From a bacterium (GTDB lineage Bacteria; Patescibacteria; Paceibacteria; UBA9973; UBA2103), in assembly GCA_021812925.1 (NCBI GenBank), contig JAKAMK010000002.1, positions 1 to 26,941 of the forward strand: 26,941 nucleotides of DNA, read 5' to 3'. Position 1 is the stretch's first letter. Each line of letters begins with the position of its first letter. Of this stretch, positions 13,503-21,154 are shown piece after piece. The notes under the pieces were generated by a model. The model was given only the letters and a program-made list of their open reading frames with translations. It ran no database searches and had not been told where the DNA came from. A program made the position numbers and the translations under genes.

Positions 13503-14453
13503 CTAGTACGAGCTCCCTCCGGAAAGTGTCCGGTCGAGTCTCCCGCGCGGGAGCGTGCGTTCGACTTCGTCTTTGGGGACGATGTCGAACCGCGAGATTG
13601 CCGTCCACCCCCGGAACTGCGGAACCGATACCGGATACGGCTGTGTGGTGACACAGAACAGCATCCAGCGAGCGGCCCACGAGTCCGGAAGCAGGAATCT
13701 GCCAATTCCATCTTGAAGATGGAACGAGAAGACGCCGTTCGGCTCTTCAGTCGGCAGACCGACGGCCGCAGCGAGAGCGGGTGGAGGATACACTCCCCCT
13801 TCGCACGTCTCGCAACGGTGGAACGGCTTGTGGATCCCGGTGGCGTCTTCGACGCCGAAACACGGGTCATCCCACACCGATTCCAGATCGCGTTCCGTCG
13901 CATCGAGATGGACGGACACGACTGCGCGGTGCTGCGCGTCCCACGCGACTCCCGGGGTTGCCGAGTAGTCGAGCGGGATCGCGTAGCAGGAGCACGACTT
14001 ACATTCGCGCCGCCAGCTCCAATTGAAGCAGACGAGCGGAAGGATAAGCGTGCCGAGCTCGAAGTCCCATTCGTACGTGTACGCGTGGGCTCCGATGCCT
14101 CGACTGATGTCCTTGAAATCGACAAGGACGTTCCGGTGGACGACGCCGCCTTTCGACAGCATCGCCGCAAGGTGATCGCCCCGCTCGAGTTCGCCCTGAC
14201 GCAATCCCTTCGGATGCGCTCTGACAAGCTCGCGGAGTTCCTTGTGGTACTGCTCGGAAATGCCGAGCAGCGTGAGAACCCGCGGCAGCGCGTCGAGTGC
14301 GCTCCGTTCGTTTGCGGCGAACGGAGCGGCACCGTAGTGTTGCCACAGAAACTCGCGAGACTTAGCGCGCGCCGGGAGAGTGAACCCCGAGAGCGCGACC
14401 GAGCCAAGCAAGGTTGCACCGCTAACAAGCAGTGCACGTCGAGTCGGCAGCAT
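13503..14453 (-). CDS. Exported Cys-rich protein with Tat-like signal
   Basis: A 316-residue protein of unknown function. The N-terminus MLPTRRALLVSGATLLGS followed by LPARA resembles a twin-arginine or Sec signal peptide with an A-x-A cleavage site near residue 30. The mature part has a Cys cluster (CFNWSWRRECKSCSCY, about residues 142-157) and a second pair (CETCEGG), which could bind metal or form disulfides. Start ATG 14453 has AAGGAG 7 nt upstream. It lies between the sortase and the Ig-repeat protein on the same strand (gap of 50 bp to the latter), suggesting a shared surface or envelope role. Whether this organism has a Tat system cannot be seen here. Confidence 0.8.
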   Translation of the reverse strand: MLPTRRALLVSGATLLGSVALSGFTLPARAKSREFLWQHYGAAPFAANERSALDALPRVLTLLGISEQYHKELRELVRAHPKGLRQGELERGDHLAAMLSKGGVVHRNVLVDFKDISRGIGAHAYTYEWDFELGTLILPLVCFNWSWRRECKSCSCYAIPLDYSATPGVAWDAQHRAVVSVHLDATERDLESVWDDPCFGVEDATGIHKPFHRCETCEGGVYPPPALAAAVGLPTEEPNGVFSFHLQDGIGRFLLPDSWAARWMLFCVTTQPYPVSVPQFRGWTAISRFDIVPKDEVERTLPRGRLDRTLSGGSSY

Positions 14454-14523
14454 GGCCGTGCTCCTTTTCTGTAAGGTTCATCCGTTAGCCTCCTTGCGAA
14501 GAGCTACCCGATCGCGCGCTCCG

Positions 14524-15198
14524 TTAGGAGGTCGTGATCGAGTGACTACTCACAAAATCCGCGGTGACGATGAAGCGGTCGGACTTCTGCCCGAACACGT
14601 CGCAGGTCGAGAGCGTGAGCACCTTGCCCGACACCGAGAGCGGAATGGCCGCCTCGGTCGCATTCTCCTCTACGACGCTGCGCACCGCGTAGGTGTACGC
14701 TAGGTCCGATGAATACACCGTGACGGTGTCGCCCGCGTGAAGCTTCTGGATGCCGTCAAAGGTCTTGTACGCCTGGTTGCGGACGATGGGCAGGTAGCTC
14801 GAGTGCCCGAAGATGACGACGTTGCCATCCTCGTTCAGCTGCGCCGACGTCGGGTACCGCACCGCGCCCGAGAGGAGCAGCTGATCGAGCGCCTCGAGGT
14901 TCGTCGTCGTCGGATTCGCGATCGTGGTCGTGAGGCCGATCGCCGGAATCTCGAGCTTCACCGGGTCCTCAGCGACGCCGGGCGATACTCCGCTCGCGGC
15001 GGCTGCGAGCGGGCTCGTGGTCGCTACCGTTACCGGCGCGCTCTGCGCAGGAGGATCCGGCAGGAGGCCGAGAAGCCCGAGCACGTACGCGGAGAGCACA
15101 AGTGCACACAGCGAAAGCGCGAGGAAGCTCCACTTCCTCGCATACGCGTCCTGCGCAGCCCGTACGAGCCGCGCGGCGATGTGCACCAGCCGCTCCAT
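14524..15198 (-). CDS. Membrane-anchored sortase (class E/F-like)
   Basis: Sortases cleave LPxTG-like signals and join the protein to an acceptor. This 224-residue protein has an N-terminal membrane segment (FLALSLCALVLSAYVLGLLG, about 25-44), a Ser/Ala/Pro linker, then the sortase barrel. Catalytic residues are visible: His132 (VVIFGHSS), Cys199 (TLSTCD) and Arg208 (KSDRF). The start at 15198 gives a basic N-terminus before the membrane segment. It is upstream of the exported Cys-rich protein and the IPYTG surface protein on the same strand, a natural enzyme-substrate neighbourhood. Confidence 0.92.
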   Translation of the reverse strand: MERLVHIAARLVRAAQDAYARKWSFLALSLCALVLSAYVLGLLGLLPDPPAQSAPVTVATTSPLAAAASGVSPGVAEDPVKLEIPAIGLTTTIANPTTTNLEALDQLLLSGAVRYPTSAQLNEDGNVVIFGHSSYLPIVRNQAYKTFDGIQKLHAGDTVTVYSSDLAYTYAVRSVVEENATEAAIPLSVSGKVLTLSTCDVFGQKSDRFIVTADFVSSHSITTS

Positions 15199-15268
15199 AT
15201 CGTCTTACCCATAAATACGCCTAACTTTGCGATTTGTCAAGGGTCTCGGGGACCGGCTCCCGGGTGCC

Positions 15269-15297
15269 TTGACACCCTGAATACCCCGTGGTATGTA
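15269..15297 (+). promoter_or_regulatory. Promoter of the CARDB-like membrane protein gene
   Basis: TTGACA (15269-15274), 17-nt spacer, TATGTA (15292-15297). An overlapping TATAGT at 15296-15301 ends 7 nt before ATG 15309. No Shine-Dalgarno is present, so the mRNA is probably leaderless or nearly so. Confidence 0.7.
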
Positions 15298-15308
15298 TAG
15301 TCTACCCT

Positions 15309-16064
15309 ATGAATACGCCTGTTGTGAATACGCCCGCCCGTGAAGCCGCCCGGAACGGTCTCGCGACCGTCGGGTTCCTCGCGCTCGTCGTCGTCGGCAT
15401 GTGGCTCGCGATCTACGCGGCCCGTTTCGTGCCGACCGCAGTGAACGGCATTGGCGCTGCGGCCGTGTACCTCGGCTCGGTCTTCACGCCGGCTCCCGCG
15501 CCGTCGCTCTCAGTCGTTCCGACCGCCACTACTACCCTGCCCTTCAGCAACGCGACGACCACCGCTGCGACGACAACGGCATCGCAGTCGTCGACGCCCT
15601 CGAAGCCTGCGCCGGTGACCCCGACCCCGGGCAAGCAGACCTCGAGCGTCACCCAGATAAGCGGCACGGCCGCGACGCCGTCTCCGTACGGCTTCCCCGA
15701 CCTCGCGATAACGATCGATCGGGTCGGCTACCTCGCCACCTCATCGGCGGAATCGTTCGTCGCGAGCTCGACCGTCCCGCACGGCATGCGACCGGCCGTC
15801 GAGTTCACCGTGCGGAACGTCGGCACGAACGTCTCGAGCGTGTGGAGCTTCACCGCGACCATCCCGACGCAGACCTCGTACGTGTACACGGCGCCGAACC
15901 AGCAGAAGCTCAATCCGGGCGACAGCATCCAGTTCACGCTCGGCTTCGACCAGGCGAACGCGGGCGCGAGCCAGAAGATCTCGCTCCACCTGAACCCGGG
16001 CGGCTCGGACGCGAACACCGCGAACAACGACGCCTCGACCACGCTCACGATTCTCGGCTCGTAA
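15309..16064 (+). CDS. Membrane-anchored CARDB-like surface protein
   Basis: A 251-residue protein with a short N-terminal tail, a membrane segment (GLATVGFLALVVVGMWLAIY, about 18-40) and a Thr/Ser/Pro-rich stalk (about 60-120). A C-terminal beta-sandwich of about 110 residues (PDLAITIDRVGY ... EFTVRNVGTN ... LNPGDSIQFTLGF ... NTANNDASTTLTI) resembles CARDB-type domains. Start ATG 15309 is favoured over an in-frame ATG at 15288 because the promoter overlaps the latter. It is divergent from the sortase operon and probably part of the same cell-surface set. Its partner is unknown. Confidence 0.8.
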   Translation: MNTPVVNTPAREAARNGLATVGFLALVVVGMWLAIYAARFVPTAVNGIGAAAVYLGSVFTPAPAPSLSVVPTATTTLPFSNATTTAATTTASQSSTPSKPAPVTPTPGKQTSSVTQISGTAATPSPYGFPDLAITIDRVGYLATSSAESFVASSTVPHGMRPAVEFTVRNVGTNVSSVWSFTATIPTQTSYVYTAPNQQKLNPGDSIQFTLGFDQANAGASQKISLHLNPGGSDANTANNDASTTLTILGS

Positions 16065-16096
16065 GAACCGCTCATAGCGAATAGCTCATAGTTACA

Positions 16097-16130
16097 AGCA
16101 AACCCCGCGGCGTACGCCGCGGGGTTTGCT
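16097..16130. terminator. Bidirectional terminator between 15309-16064 and gyrB
   Basis: A perfect 34-bp palindrome, AGCAAACCCCGCGG at one end, between convergent genes. Flanking copies of CATAGCGAATAGC on the left and GCTATCTGCTATCTGC on the right form a looser outer inverted repeat. Confidence 0.85.
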
Positions 16131-16159
16131 CTGCCGCTATCTGCTATCTGCTGTTTCTG

Positions 16160-18259
16160 CTACACGTCCAAGGTCGCGAGCTTGGCGTTCGACTGGATGA
16201 AGCTCTTGCGGCTCGCCACGTCGGTGCCCATGAGAATGTCGAAGATGCGGTCGGCGCCTTCCGCGTCCTCGACCGTCACCTGCTTCAGGATACGGTTCGC
16301 GGGGTCCATGGTCGTCTCCCAGAGTTCCGACGGGTTCATCTCGCCGAGACCCTTGTAGCGCTGCACGTTCGCCTTTGCCGGTTTCTTCGCCTTCATTTCC
16401 TCCTCGCCCTCAGCCGGCTCCGCTTCCGGCGCCTCGCCTTCCCCGAGCTCGACGACCTCGTCGTTCGCGACCCCCATCGCCTTCAGTATCTTGTCCTTTT
16501 CGGGATCGGAGTACGCGTAGTGGACCTCCTTGCCGCGGGAAATCTTGTAGAGGGGCGGCTGCGCAATGTACACGAACCCGCCGTCGATGATGGGACGGAA
16601 GTGCCGGTAGAAGAGCGTGAGGAGGAGCGTGCGGATGTGCGCGCCGTCGACGTCGGCATCGGTCGCGATGATGAGCTTGTGGTAACGGAGCTTCGACAGA
16701 TCGAACACGTCGCCGATCGCGGTGCCGAGAGCGACGACAAGGTTCTTCACCTGCTCGGAGGCGAGCATCTTGTCGAGGCGCGCGCGCTCGACGTTCAGGA
16801 TCTTGCCGCGCAAGGGCAGGATGGCCTGCATGCGGCGGTCGCGGCCGGTCTTCGCCGAGCCGCCTGCCGAATCGCCCTCCACGATGAAGAGCTCCGCTTC
16901 CTCGGCGGACTTCGTCTGGCAGTCCGCGAGCTTCCCTGGCAGGGTCATGCCCTCCAAAGCGCCCTTGCGCAGCACCGAGTCCTTCGCAGCCTTCGCGGCC
17001 TTGCGCGCTTTGAGCGCAAGGATGACCTTGTTCACGATCGCTTTCGCGTCGTCCGGGTTCTCCTCGAGGAACGCGCCGAACGCCTCGCCGAATACGGTCG
17101 CGGTCGCGCCCTGCGCCTCGACCGAGCCGAGCTTCGCCTTCGTCTGCCCCTCGAACTGGATTTCCGGGAGCTTCACCGAGACGACCGCGGTGATGCCCTC
17201 GAGGACGTCGTCGCCCGTGAAGTTCTCGTCCTTTTCCTTCAGGATGCCGGCGCTCCGGCCGTACGTGTTCAGTGAGCGCGTGAGCGCGGTCTTGAAACCG
17301 GTCACGTGCGTGCCGCCCTCGCTGTTATAGATATTGTTCGCGAACGCCATGATGCGCGGCGTGATGTCGTCGACGTACTGGAGCGCAACCTCGACCGCGA
17401 CGCCATCCTGCTCTTTGTCCACGTAGAAGATGTTCTTGTGGACCGCCTCCTGGTGCTTGTTGTAGAACGCGACGAGGGACTTCAAGCCGCCCTCGAAGAA
17501 GAACGTCATCGACGGGACGTCGAGCGTGAGGTTGCGCAGGTAGAACTGCTCGTCCTCGAACGCCGCCTCGGGCGCTTCGCGCGCGTCGATCGCGGTGATG
17601 CGCACGTCTTTCACGAGGTACGCCTGCTGGCGCAGGTGGTTCACGATCTTCTCCCAGTTCCACTCGATGCCGCCCGTGAAAATGCTCTCGTCCGGACGGA
17701 AGTAGACGATGGTGCCGTGCAGCTTCGACTTCCCGATCTGCTTCACCTTCGCGAGAGGCTTGCCAATCTTGTACTCCTGCATGTAGAGGCCGCCGTCCTT
17801 GTGGACGAACACCTGCGCGTTCGTCGAGAGCGCGTTCACGACCGATGCACCGACGCCGTGGAGGCCGCCCGAGACCTTGTAGCCCGAGCCCTCGCCGCCG
17901 AACTTGCCACCCGCGTGGAGGGTGGTCATCACCATCTCGAGCGCGGAGACCTTCGTCTTCGGGTGCGGCTCGACCGGGATGCCGCGGCCGTTGTCGGCGA
18001 CGCGTACGTACCCGCCCGGGAGGAGCGCGACCTCGATGTCGTCTGCGAAGCCACCCATGGCCTCGTCGCGCGAGTTGTCGAAGATTTCCCAGATGAGGTG
18101 GTGGAGGCCCTCGGGGCCGGTCGTCCCGATGTACATGCCGGGACGCTTCCGGACCGGCTCGAGCCCCTCGAGCACCTGTATCGAGGACGCGTCGTACGCA
18201 TGGCCCGCGGCGCCTCCGGCGCCGCGCTTTTCTGTCTTTTCCTCAGTCTTTTTAGCCAT
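16160..18259 (-). CDS. gyrB: DNA gyrase subunit B
   Basis: ATPase subunit of gyrase, 699 residues. GHKL ATPase motifs are seen in order: EIFDNSRDEAMGG, ADNGRGIPVE, KVSGGLHGVGASVVNAL. The TOPRIM domain follows with EGDSAGGSAKTGRDR, ILPLRGKILNVE and TDADVDGAHIRTLLLTL. The C-terminus (QRYKGLGEMNPSELWETTMDP ... SRKSFIQSNAK) is typical. An acidic Glu/Ala/Pro-rich insert (GEGEAPEAEPAEGEEE) sits just before QRYKGLGEM. The start at 18259 (MAKKTEEK) is chosen because the conserved part begins soon after; upstream in-frame ATGs lie in AT-rich promoter-like sequence. ParE cannot be formally excluded by sequence alone. Confidence 0.93.
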   Translation of the reverse strand: MAKKTEEKTEKRGAGGAAGHAYDASSIQVLEGLEPVRKRPGMYIGTTGPEGLHHLIWEIFDNSRDEAMGGFADDIEVALLPGGYVRVADNGRGIPVEPHPKTKVSALEMVMTTLHAGGKFGGEGSGYKVSGGLHGVGASVVNALSTNAQVFVHKDGGLYMQEYKIGKPLAKVKQIGKSKLHGTIVYFRPDESIFTGGIEWNWEKIVNHLRQQAYLVKDVRITAIDAREAPEAAFEDEQFYLRNLTLDVPSMTFFFEGGLKSLVAFYNKHQEAVHKNIFYVDKEQDGVAVEVALQYVDDITPRIMAFANNIYNSEGGTHVTGFKTALTRSLNTYGRSAGILKEKDENFTGDDVLEGITAVVSVKLPEIQFEGQTKAKLGSVEAQGATATVFGEAFGAFLEENPDDAKAIVNKVILALKARKAAKAAKDSVLRKGALEGMTLPGKLADCQTKSAEEAELFIVEGDSAGGSAKTGRDRRMQAILPLRGKILNVERARLDKMLASEQVKNLVVALGTAIGDVFDLSKLRYHKLIIATDADVDGAHIRTLLLTLFYRHFRPIIDGGFVYIAQPPLYKISRGKEVHYAYSDPEKDKILKAMGVANDEVVELGEGEAPEAEPAEGEEEMKAKKPAKANVQRYKGLGEMNPSELWETTMDPANRILKQVTVEDAEGADRIFDILMGTDVASRKSFIQSNAKLATLDV

Positions 18260-18336
18260 GATTCTGTGCTGATATTTTATCATAAAATGTCTTTCCGCAC
18301 CCGCCAATCCTAAGCGGTTGAACCGTTACGGATGTC

Positions 18337-18365
18337 TTGACAGTGCGACTCAGTCGTTTTACTAT
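18337..18365 (+). promoter_or_regulatory. Promoter of the small secreted protein gene
   Basis: TTGACA (18337-18342), 17-nt spacer, TACTAT (18360-18365). This is a near-consensus promoter, about 32 bp before the start codon. Confidence 0.8.
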
Positions 18366-18397
18366 CGAAGTACGCACAGACCAGGGAGTAAAGCGGC

Positions 18398-18739
18398 ATG
18401 CGTGTTCCTTCATTTACGGTTCTTGCAGCGGCTGCCCTGCTTTGGGGAGCCTCTGCGAACGCCAAACCTCTGTCCGTCTATACGACGACCTACGTAGGCG
18501 AGCAGGTCGGGCAGAACAGTTTGTGGCACGTGGTCGGCTGCCAGCCGAGTAAGAGCCTGACGCTCTACTACGACGACGGCCGAAACCGCGTTCTTCAAAA
18601 CGTTCAGGTGAATGGCACCGTCTCGTACAGTATCGCCAAGGTCGTACAAGAGACGAACGGCGACGATCTGCATGCGATGGCGGACACCATCACACTTCAC
18701 TACATCGATCAGTGCCTTGGTGAATTCTGGTTTAACTGA
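18398..18739 (+). CDS. Small secreted protein of unknown function
   Basis: A 113-residue protein with a clear Sec signal peptide (MRVPSFTVLAAAALLWGASANA, cleavage near residue 22). The mature part is about 90 residues, rich in beta-prone Tyr/Thr/Val stretches, with two Cys (VVGCQ and DQCLG) that could pair. No family is recognised. An AGGGAG-like Shine-Dalgarno lies 10 nt upstream and a strong promoter precedes it. It stands alone between gyrB (divergent) and the palindrome-bracketed gene, with its own terminator. Confidence 0.8.
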   Translation: MRVPSFTVLAAAALLWGASANAKPLSVYTTTYVGEQVGQNSLWHVVGCQPSKSLTLYYDDGRNRVLQNVQVNGTVSYSIAKVVQETNGDDLHAMADTITLHYIDQCLGEFWFN

Positions 18740-18746
18740 TTGACCT

Positions 18747-18789
18747 GCCCGCGGGAAGCGCTTCGCTTCACCGCGGGCGCCTTCTTTTA
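18747..18789 (+). terminator. Terminator after the small secreted protein gene
   Basis: Stem GCCCGCGG (18747-18754) with CCGCGGGC (18771-18778), then GCCTTCTTTTA. The loop itself contains an inner GAAGCG/CGCTTC pairing. Confidence 0.75.
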
Positions 18790-18818
18790 TCCCCACCGTC
18801 TTAATTCCATTTCTTATT

Positions 18819-18854
18819 ATCTCACTTTTTATCCTATAGGATAAAAAGTGAGAT
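18819..18854. repeat. 36-bp perfect palindrome overlapping the start of the Cas2-like gene
   Basis: Perfectly self-complementary with centre CCTATAGG. The half-site is ATCTCACTTTTTATCCTA. The last two bases of the palindrome are the AT of the ATG at 18853. A related copy lies at 19446-19483. It could be an operator for autoregulation or the end of a mobile unit. Confidence 0.9.
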
Positions 18855-19449
18855 GACATACCAACAGAAAAAATCTGCTCGTACCCGGGTCCCGATTCAG
18901 GATCGAAAGAAAACGGCAATTCAAACTGCCCTACTCCGCACCATCTACGTCGGCGGTCTCGTGACCATGGTTGTAGCAGCGCCAAAGACAGCAACGCTCC
19001 TGAAACATTTAGATCGCGGGAGGAACCGTCGGGACGAGCTGTATGGACGAATCAAACGGGCAAAGACAAACTTAAAGCAACGAGGATTCGTGGAAGAGGA
19101 TGCGGAAGGGCGGCTGCGGCTTACGGAGAAGGGCGAACGGAGTATCGAGAAGGTGCTCGTGCGGGAGTACGCGATTCCGGAGCAGGTGCGGTGGGACGGT
19201 AAGTGGCGGCTGCTTATGTTTGACGTGCGGGAGAAGCGGCGGAAGGTGCGCACCCAGTTGCGGCAGCTGCTCCAAGGCGCTGGATTCGTCCTGCTCCAGG
19301 ACAGCGTGTGGGTGCACCCCTACCCGTGCGACGAGTTCGTGGAGATTCTGCGTGCGCACCTTAGGAGCGGTGTGGGTGAGTTGCGGCAAATCACCGCAGA
19401 CGCGCTTGAGAGTGACCGCGCGCTCCGCGAGCATTTCCGCCTCTCGTAA
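18853..19449 (+). CDS. Winged-helix / Cas2-like (PaaX-type) protein bracketed by palindromes
   Basis: A 198-residue protein. The N-terminal half is basic with a winged-helix look (TLLKHLDRG...LYGRIKRAKTNLKQRGFVEEDAEGRL). Residues about 115-198 resemble the ferredoxin-like fold shared by PaaX C-termini and Cas2: WRLLMFDVREKRRKVR (Asp124 at the Cas2 catalytic-Asp position), GAGFVLLQDSVWVHPYP. There are no other cas genes or CRISPR repeats in the window. Its start and stop codons both lie inside related palindromes, leaving no room for a normal Shine-Dalgarno. The start is therefore uncertain, but the first ATG is the only one near. The gene is less GC-rich at its 5' end than its neighbours. It could be a self-regulating repressor or a nuclease/transposition-like protein; I cannot decide. 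Confidence 0.78.
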   Translation: MTYQQKKSARTRVPIQDRKKTAIQTALLRTIYVGGLVTMVVAAPKTATLLKHLDRGRNRRDELYGRIKRAKTNLKQRGFVEEDAEGRLRLTEKGERSIEKVLVREYAIPEQVRWDGKWRLLMFDVREKRRKVRTQLRQLLQGAGFVLLQDSVWVHPYPCDEFVEILRAHLRSGVGELRQITADALESDRALREHFRLS

Positions 19450-19483
19450 TCACTTTTCGTCCTATAGGATGAAAAGTGATTAC
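19446..19483. repeat. 38-bp palindrome overlapping the stop of the Cas2-like gene
   Basis: Self-complementary with one G-T wobble pair (19459 with 19470), centre CCTATAGG, half-site GTAATCACTTTTCGTCCTA. It contains the TAA stop at 19447-19449. Both palindromes share CACTTTTnnTCCTA in each arm. The two nn pairs differ between copies (TA/TA versus CG/TG) but keep pairing. Confidence 0.9.
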
Positions 19484-19542
19484 AGGTTTGGCTTATACAT
19501 TTCTGGGCCGGGCAGGTCGCCAAACCGATATCCATTTTCTGG

Positions 19543-19548
19543 TATAGT
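19543..19548 (+). promoter_or_regulatory. -10 box of the PheRS gene (leaderless type)
   Basis: TATAGT ends 9 nt before ATG 19558, with no Shine-Dalgarno between. Confidence 0.55.
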
Positions 19549-19557
19549 GCCCAGGTC

Positions 19558-20712
19558 ATGGAAATAAAGATTGACCGAACGGACGAGATGCGGCTCCGGC
19601 AGGAGCTCGAGGCGCGGACCGACTTCGAGGCACTCAGAGAGAAGCGCTACCTCGCCATGCCGGACCTCTCCCGGACGCCCGGGAGCCCGCTCGCGGAAAT
19701 AATCGACCGCGTGAAGGCGGTGCCGGCTCTCGCGGGGTTCGACGTCATCGAGATCCCGGAAATCGTTCCTGCGGACATCTCCTTCGACCTCTTCGACTTC
19801 CCCAAGGACCATCCGGCACGCTCGAAGAGCGACACCTACTACGTGGACGAGAAGAACATCCTGCGCACCCACGACACCGTCTTCTGGTACTACTACCTGA
19901 ACGACCCGGAAATCAAAGCGCGCATTGCGCGGGGCGAGAGCATGGGTGCCCTCTGCTTCGGCAAGGTGTACCGGAAGGACGAGATTGACAGCCGCCACAT
20001 GAACGTCTTCCACCAGCTCGGCGGCTGGTACATCGCGCCCGATTCGGAGACTGTCACGGTCGAGAATCTGCAGGAGGCACTCTCCCAGATCGTGAAGGCC
20101 GTCTTCGGCGAGCAGGCAGTCATCCGCTTCAACCCGGACACCTTCCCCTACACCGACCCCTCGCTTGAGGTAGAGATGAACGTGAAAGGCACGGCCGCGG
20201 AAGGACCGGCCAAGGGCGAGTGGCTCGAACTCCTCGGCGGCGGCATGCCGAAGAAGAGCGTGCTCAAGAAGATGGGCGTCGAGGGCTACCACGGCTGGGC
20301 CTTTGGCTTCGGGCTCGAGCGGCTCGCCATCGCCTCGATGGCGCTCCCCGACATCCGCCTCCTCTGGTCGGACGACGAGCGCGTGAGGAAACAGCTCGTC
20401 CTCGGCGAGGTGTACCGCGAGGTATCGAAGTACCCGCCCGTCGTGCGTGACATCTCGTTCATCGTGCCGAGCACCTTCGTGCCGAACGACTACTTCGACG
20501 TCGTGCGCGAGGTAGGCGGCGACGTGGTCGAGGACGTGGCACTCCTCGACAAGTACGAGAACGAAGCGAAGCTCGGTGCGGGGAACCTGAGCTACGCGTA
20601 CCGCATCACCTACCGCTCCCTCGAACGCACGCTCACGAACGACGAGGTGAATGCGCTGCACCAGAAACTCGAGGACGCGACGCGCAAGACGTTCAGTGCG
20701 ACCATCCGCTAG
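19558..20712 (+). CDS. pheS: Single-chain phenylalanyl-tRNA synthetase with FDX-ACB domain
   Basis: A 384-residue class II synthetase. The catalytic core shows the motif 2 region (GKVYRKDEIDSRHMNVFHQLGG), the amino-acid pocket (EWLELLGGGM) and motif 3 (GWAFGFGLERLAIASMAL). The last 95 residues (KYPPVVRDISFIVP ... YRSLERTLTNDEVNALHQKL) form the ferredoxin-fold anticodon-binding domain normally at the end of PheT. This core plus FDX-ACB layout is that of monomeric mitochondrial-type PheRS. No pheT is adjacent. The first 50 residues replace the coiled coil of bacterial PheS. The start at 19558 follows a TATAGT box. The 3' end overlaps the convergent HIT gene by 4 bp. Confidence 0.9.
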   Translation: MEIKIDRTDEMRLRQELEARTDFEALREKRYLAMPDLSRTPGSPLAEIIDRVKAVPALAGFDVIEIPEIVPADISFDLFDFPKDHPARSKSDTYYVDEKNILRTHDTVFWYYYLNDPEIKARIARGESMGALCFGKVYRKDEIDSRHMNVFHQLGGWYIAPDSETVTVENLQEALSQIVKAVFGEQAVIRFNPDTFPYTDPSLEVEMNVKGTAAEGPAKGEWLELLGGGMPKKSVLKKMGVEGYHGWAFGFGLERLAIASMALPDIRLLWSDDERVRKQLVLGEVYREVSKYPPVVRDISFIVPSTFVPNDYFDVVREVGGDVVEDVALLDKYENEAKLGAGNLSYAYRITYRSLERTLTNDEVNALHQKLEDATRKTFSATIR

Positions 20713-21119
20713 CGGACCTCCGCGAAGAGCTTCCGGAGCGAGTCGCCGCGCGAGGCGAGCTCGTCAGGAGACGGATCGGTCGCCGGGCTGCAGAGGTCGC
20801 CCGTCTTTTCTACCGGCACGAGGTGCACGTGCACGTGCGGCACGTGGAAGCCGTCGATAGCGAGCGCGATGCGCTTCTCGCCTGAGAACGCGCGCAAGGG
20901 CACCGCGAGCTTCCGGCTCGCCTCCATGAGCGCCGCATACGCTTCGGGCGAAAGGTCGAACGCGTAGTCGGTATGCGCGCGGGGAATGACGAGCAGGTGG
21001 TCCGGATTCGTCGGACGCTTGTTGAGGAACGCGACATGCCGTTCGTCCTGCCACACGATCTCGTGGTGGGGTTCGTTCGCCGCGACGATGGCGCAGAATA
21101 CGCAGTCAGGCTGGTTCAT
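20709..21119 (-). CDS. HIT family nucleotide hydrolase
   Basis: A 136-residue histidine-triad protein with the triad HVHVH (His95, 97, 99) in FHVPHVHVHLVP, which hydrolyses nucleotide phosphoramidates or dinucleotides in known members. An N-terminal CVFC pair (Cys6, Cys9) with His in the middle region resembles the zinc-binding HIT subgroup. The start at 21119 is preceded by TACGAT (21127-21132) with a 7-nt gap and no Shine-Dalgarno. It shares a 35-bp divergent promoter region with the glycosyltransferase and overlaps the PheRS stop by 4 bp. The substrate is not predictable. Confidence 0.92.
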   Translation of the reverse strand: MNQPDCVFCAIVAANEPHHEIVWQDERHVAFLNKRPTNPDHLLVIPRAHTDYAFDLSPEAYAALMEASRKLAVPLRAFSGEKRIALAIDGFHVPHVHVHLVPVEKTGDLCSPATDPSPDELASRGDSLRKLFAEVR

Positions 21120-21126
21120 GGAGCCT

Positions 21127-21147
21127 ATCGTACCAAAGTGCTATACT
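21127..21147. promoter_or_regulatory. Divergent leaderless promoters (HIT and glycosyltransferase)
   Basis: TACGAT on minus (21127-21132) lies 7 nt before the HIT ATG, and TATACT on plus (21142-21147) lies 7 nt before the glycosyltransferase ATG. The start codons are 35 bp apart, so each -35 region must overlap the other promoter or gene start. Confidence 0.55.
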
Positions 21148-21154
21148 CGCGGCC

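Noticed and set aside
15239..15270. Imperfect GC-rich inverted repeat near 15240-15270 as a terminator
   Set aside because: Pairing is interrupted, no T-run follows, and it lies in the divergent promoter region between the sortase and the CARDB-like gene.
18819..18854. Palindrome as a rho-independent terminator of the upstream gene
   Set aside because: It has no T-run after the stem, the upstream gene already has a terminator, and the palindrome overlaps a start codon.
18819..19483. CRISPR-Cas locus suggested by the Cas2-like protein
   Set aside because: No repeat-spacer array and no cas1 or other cas gene is present. The palindromes are only two copies flanking one gene.
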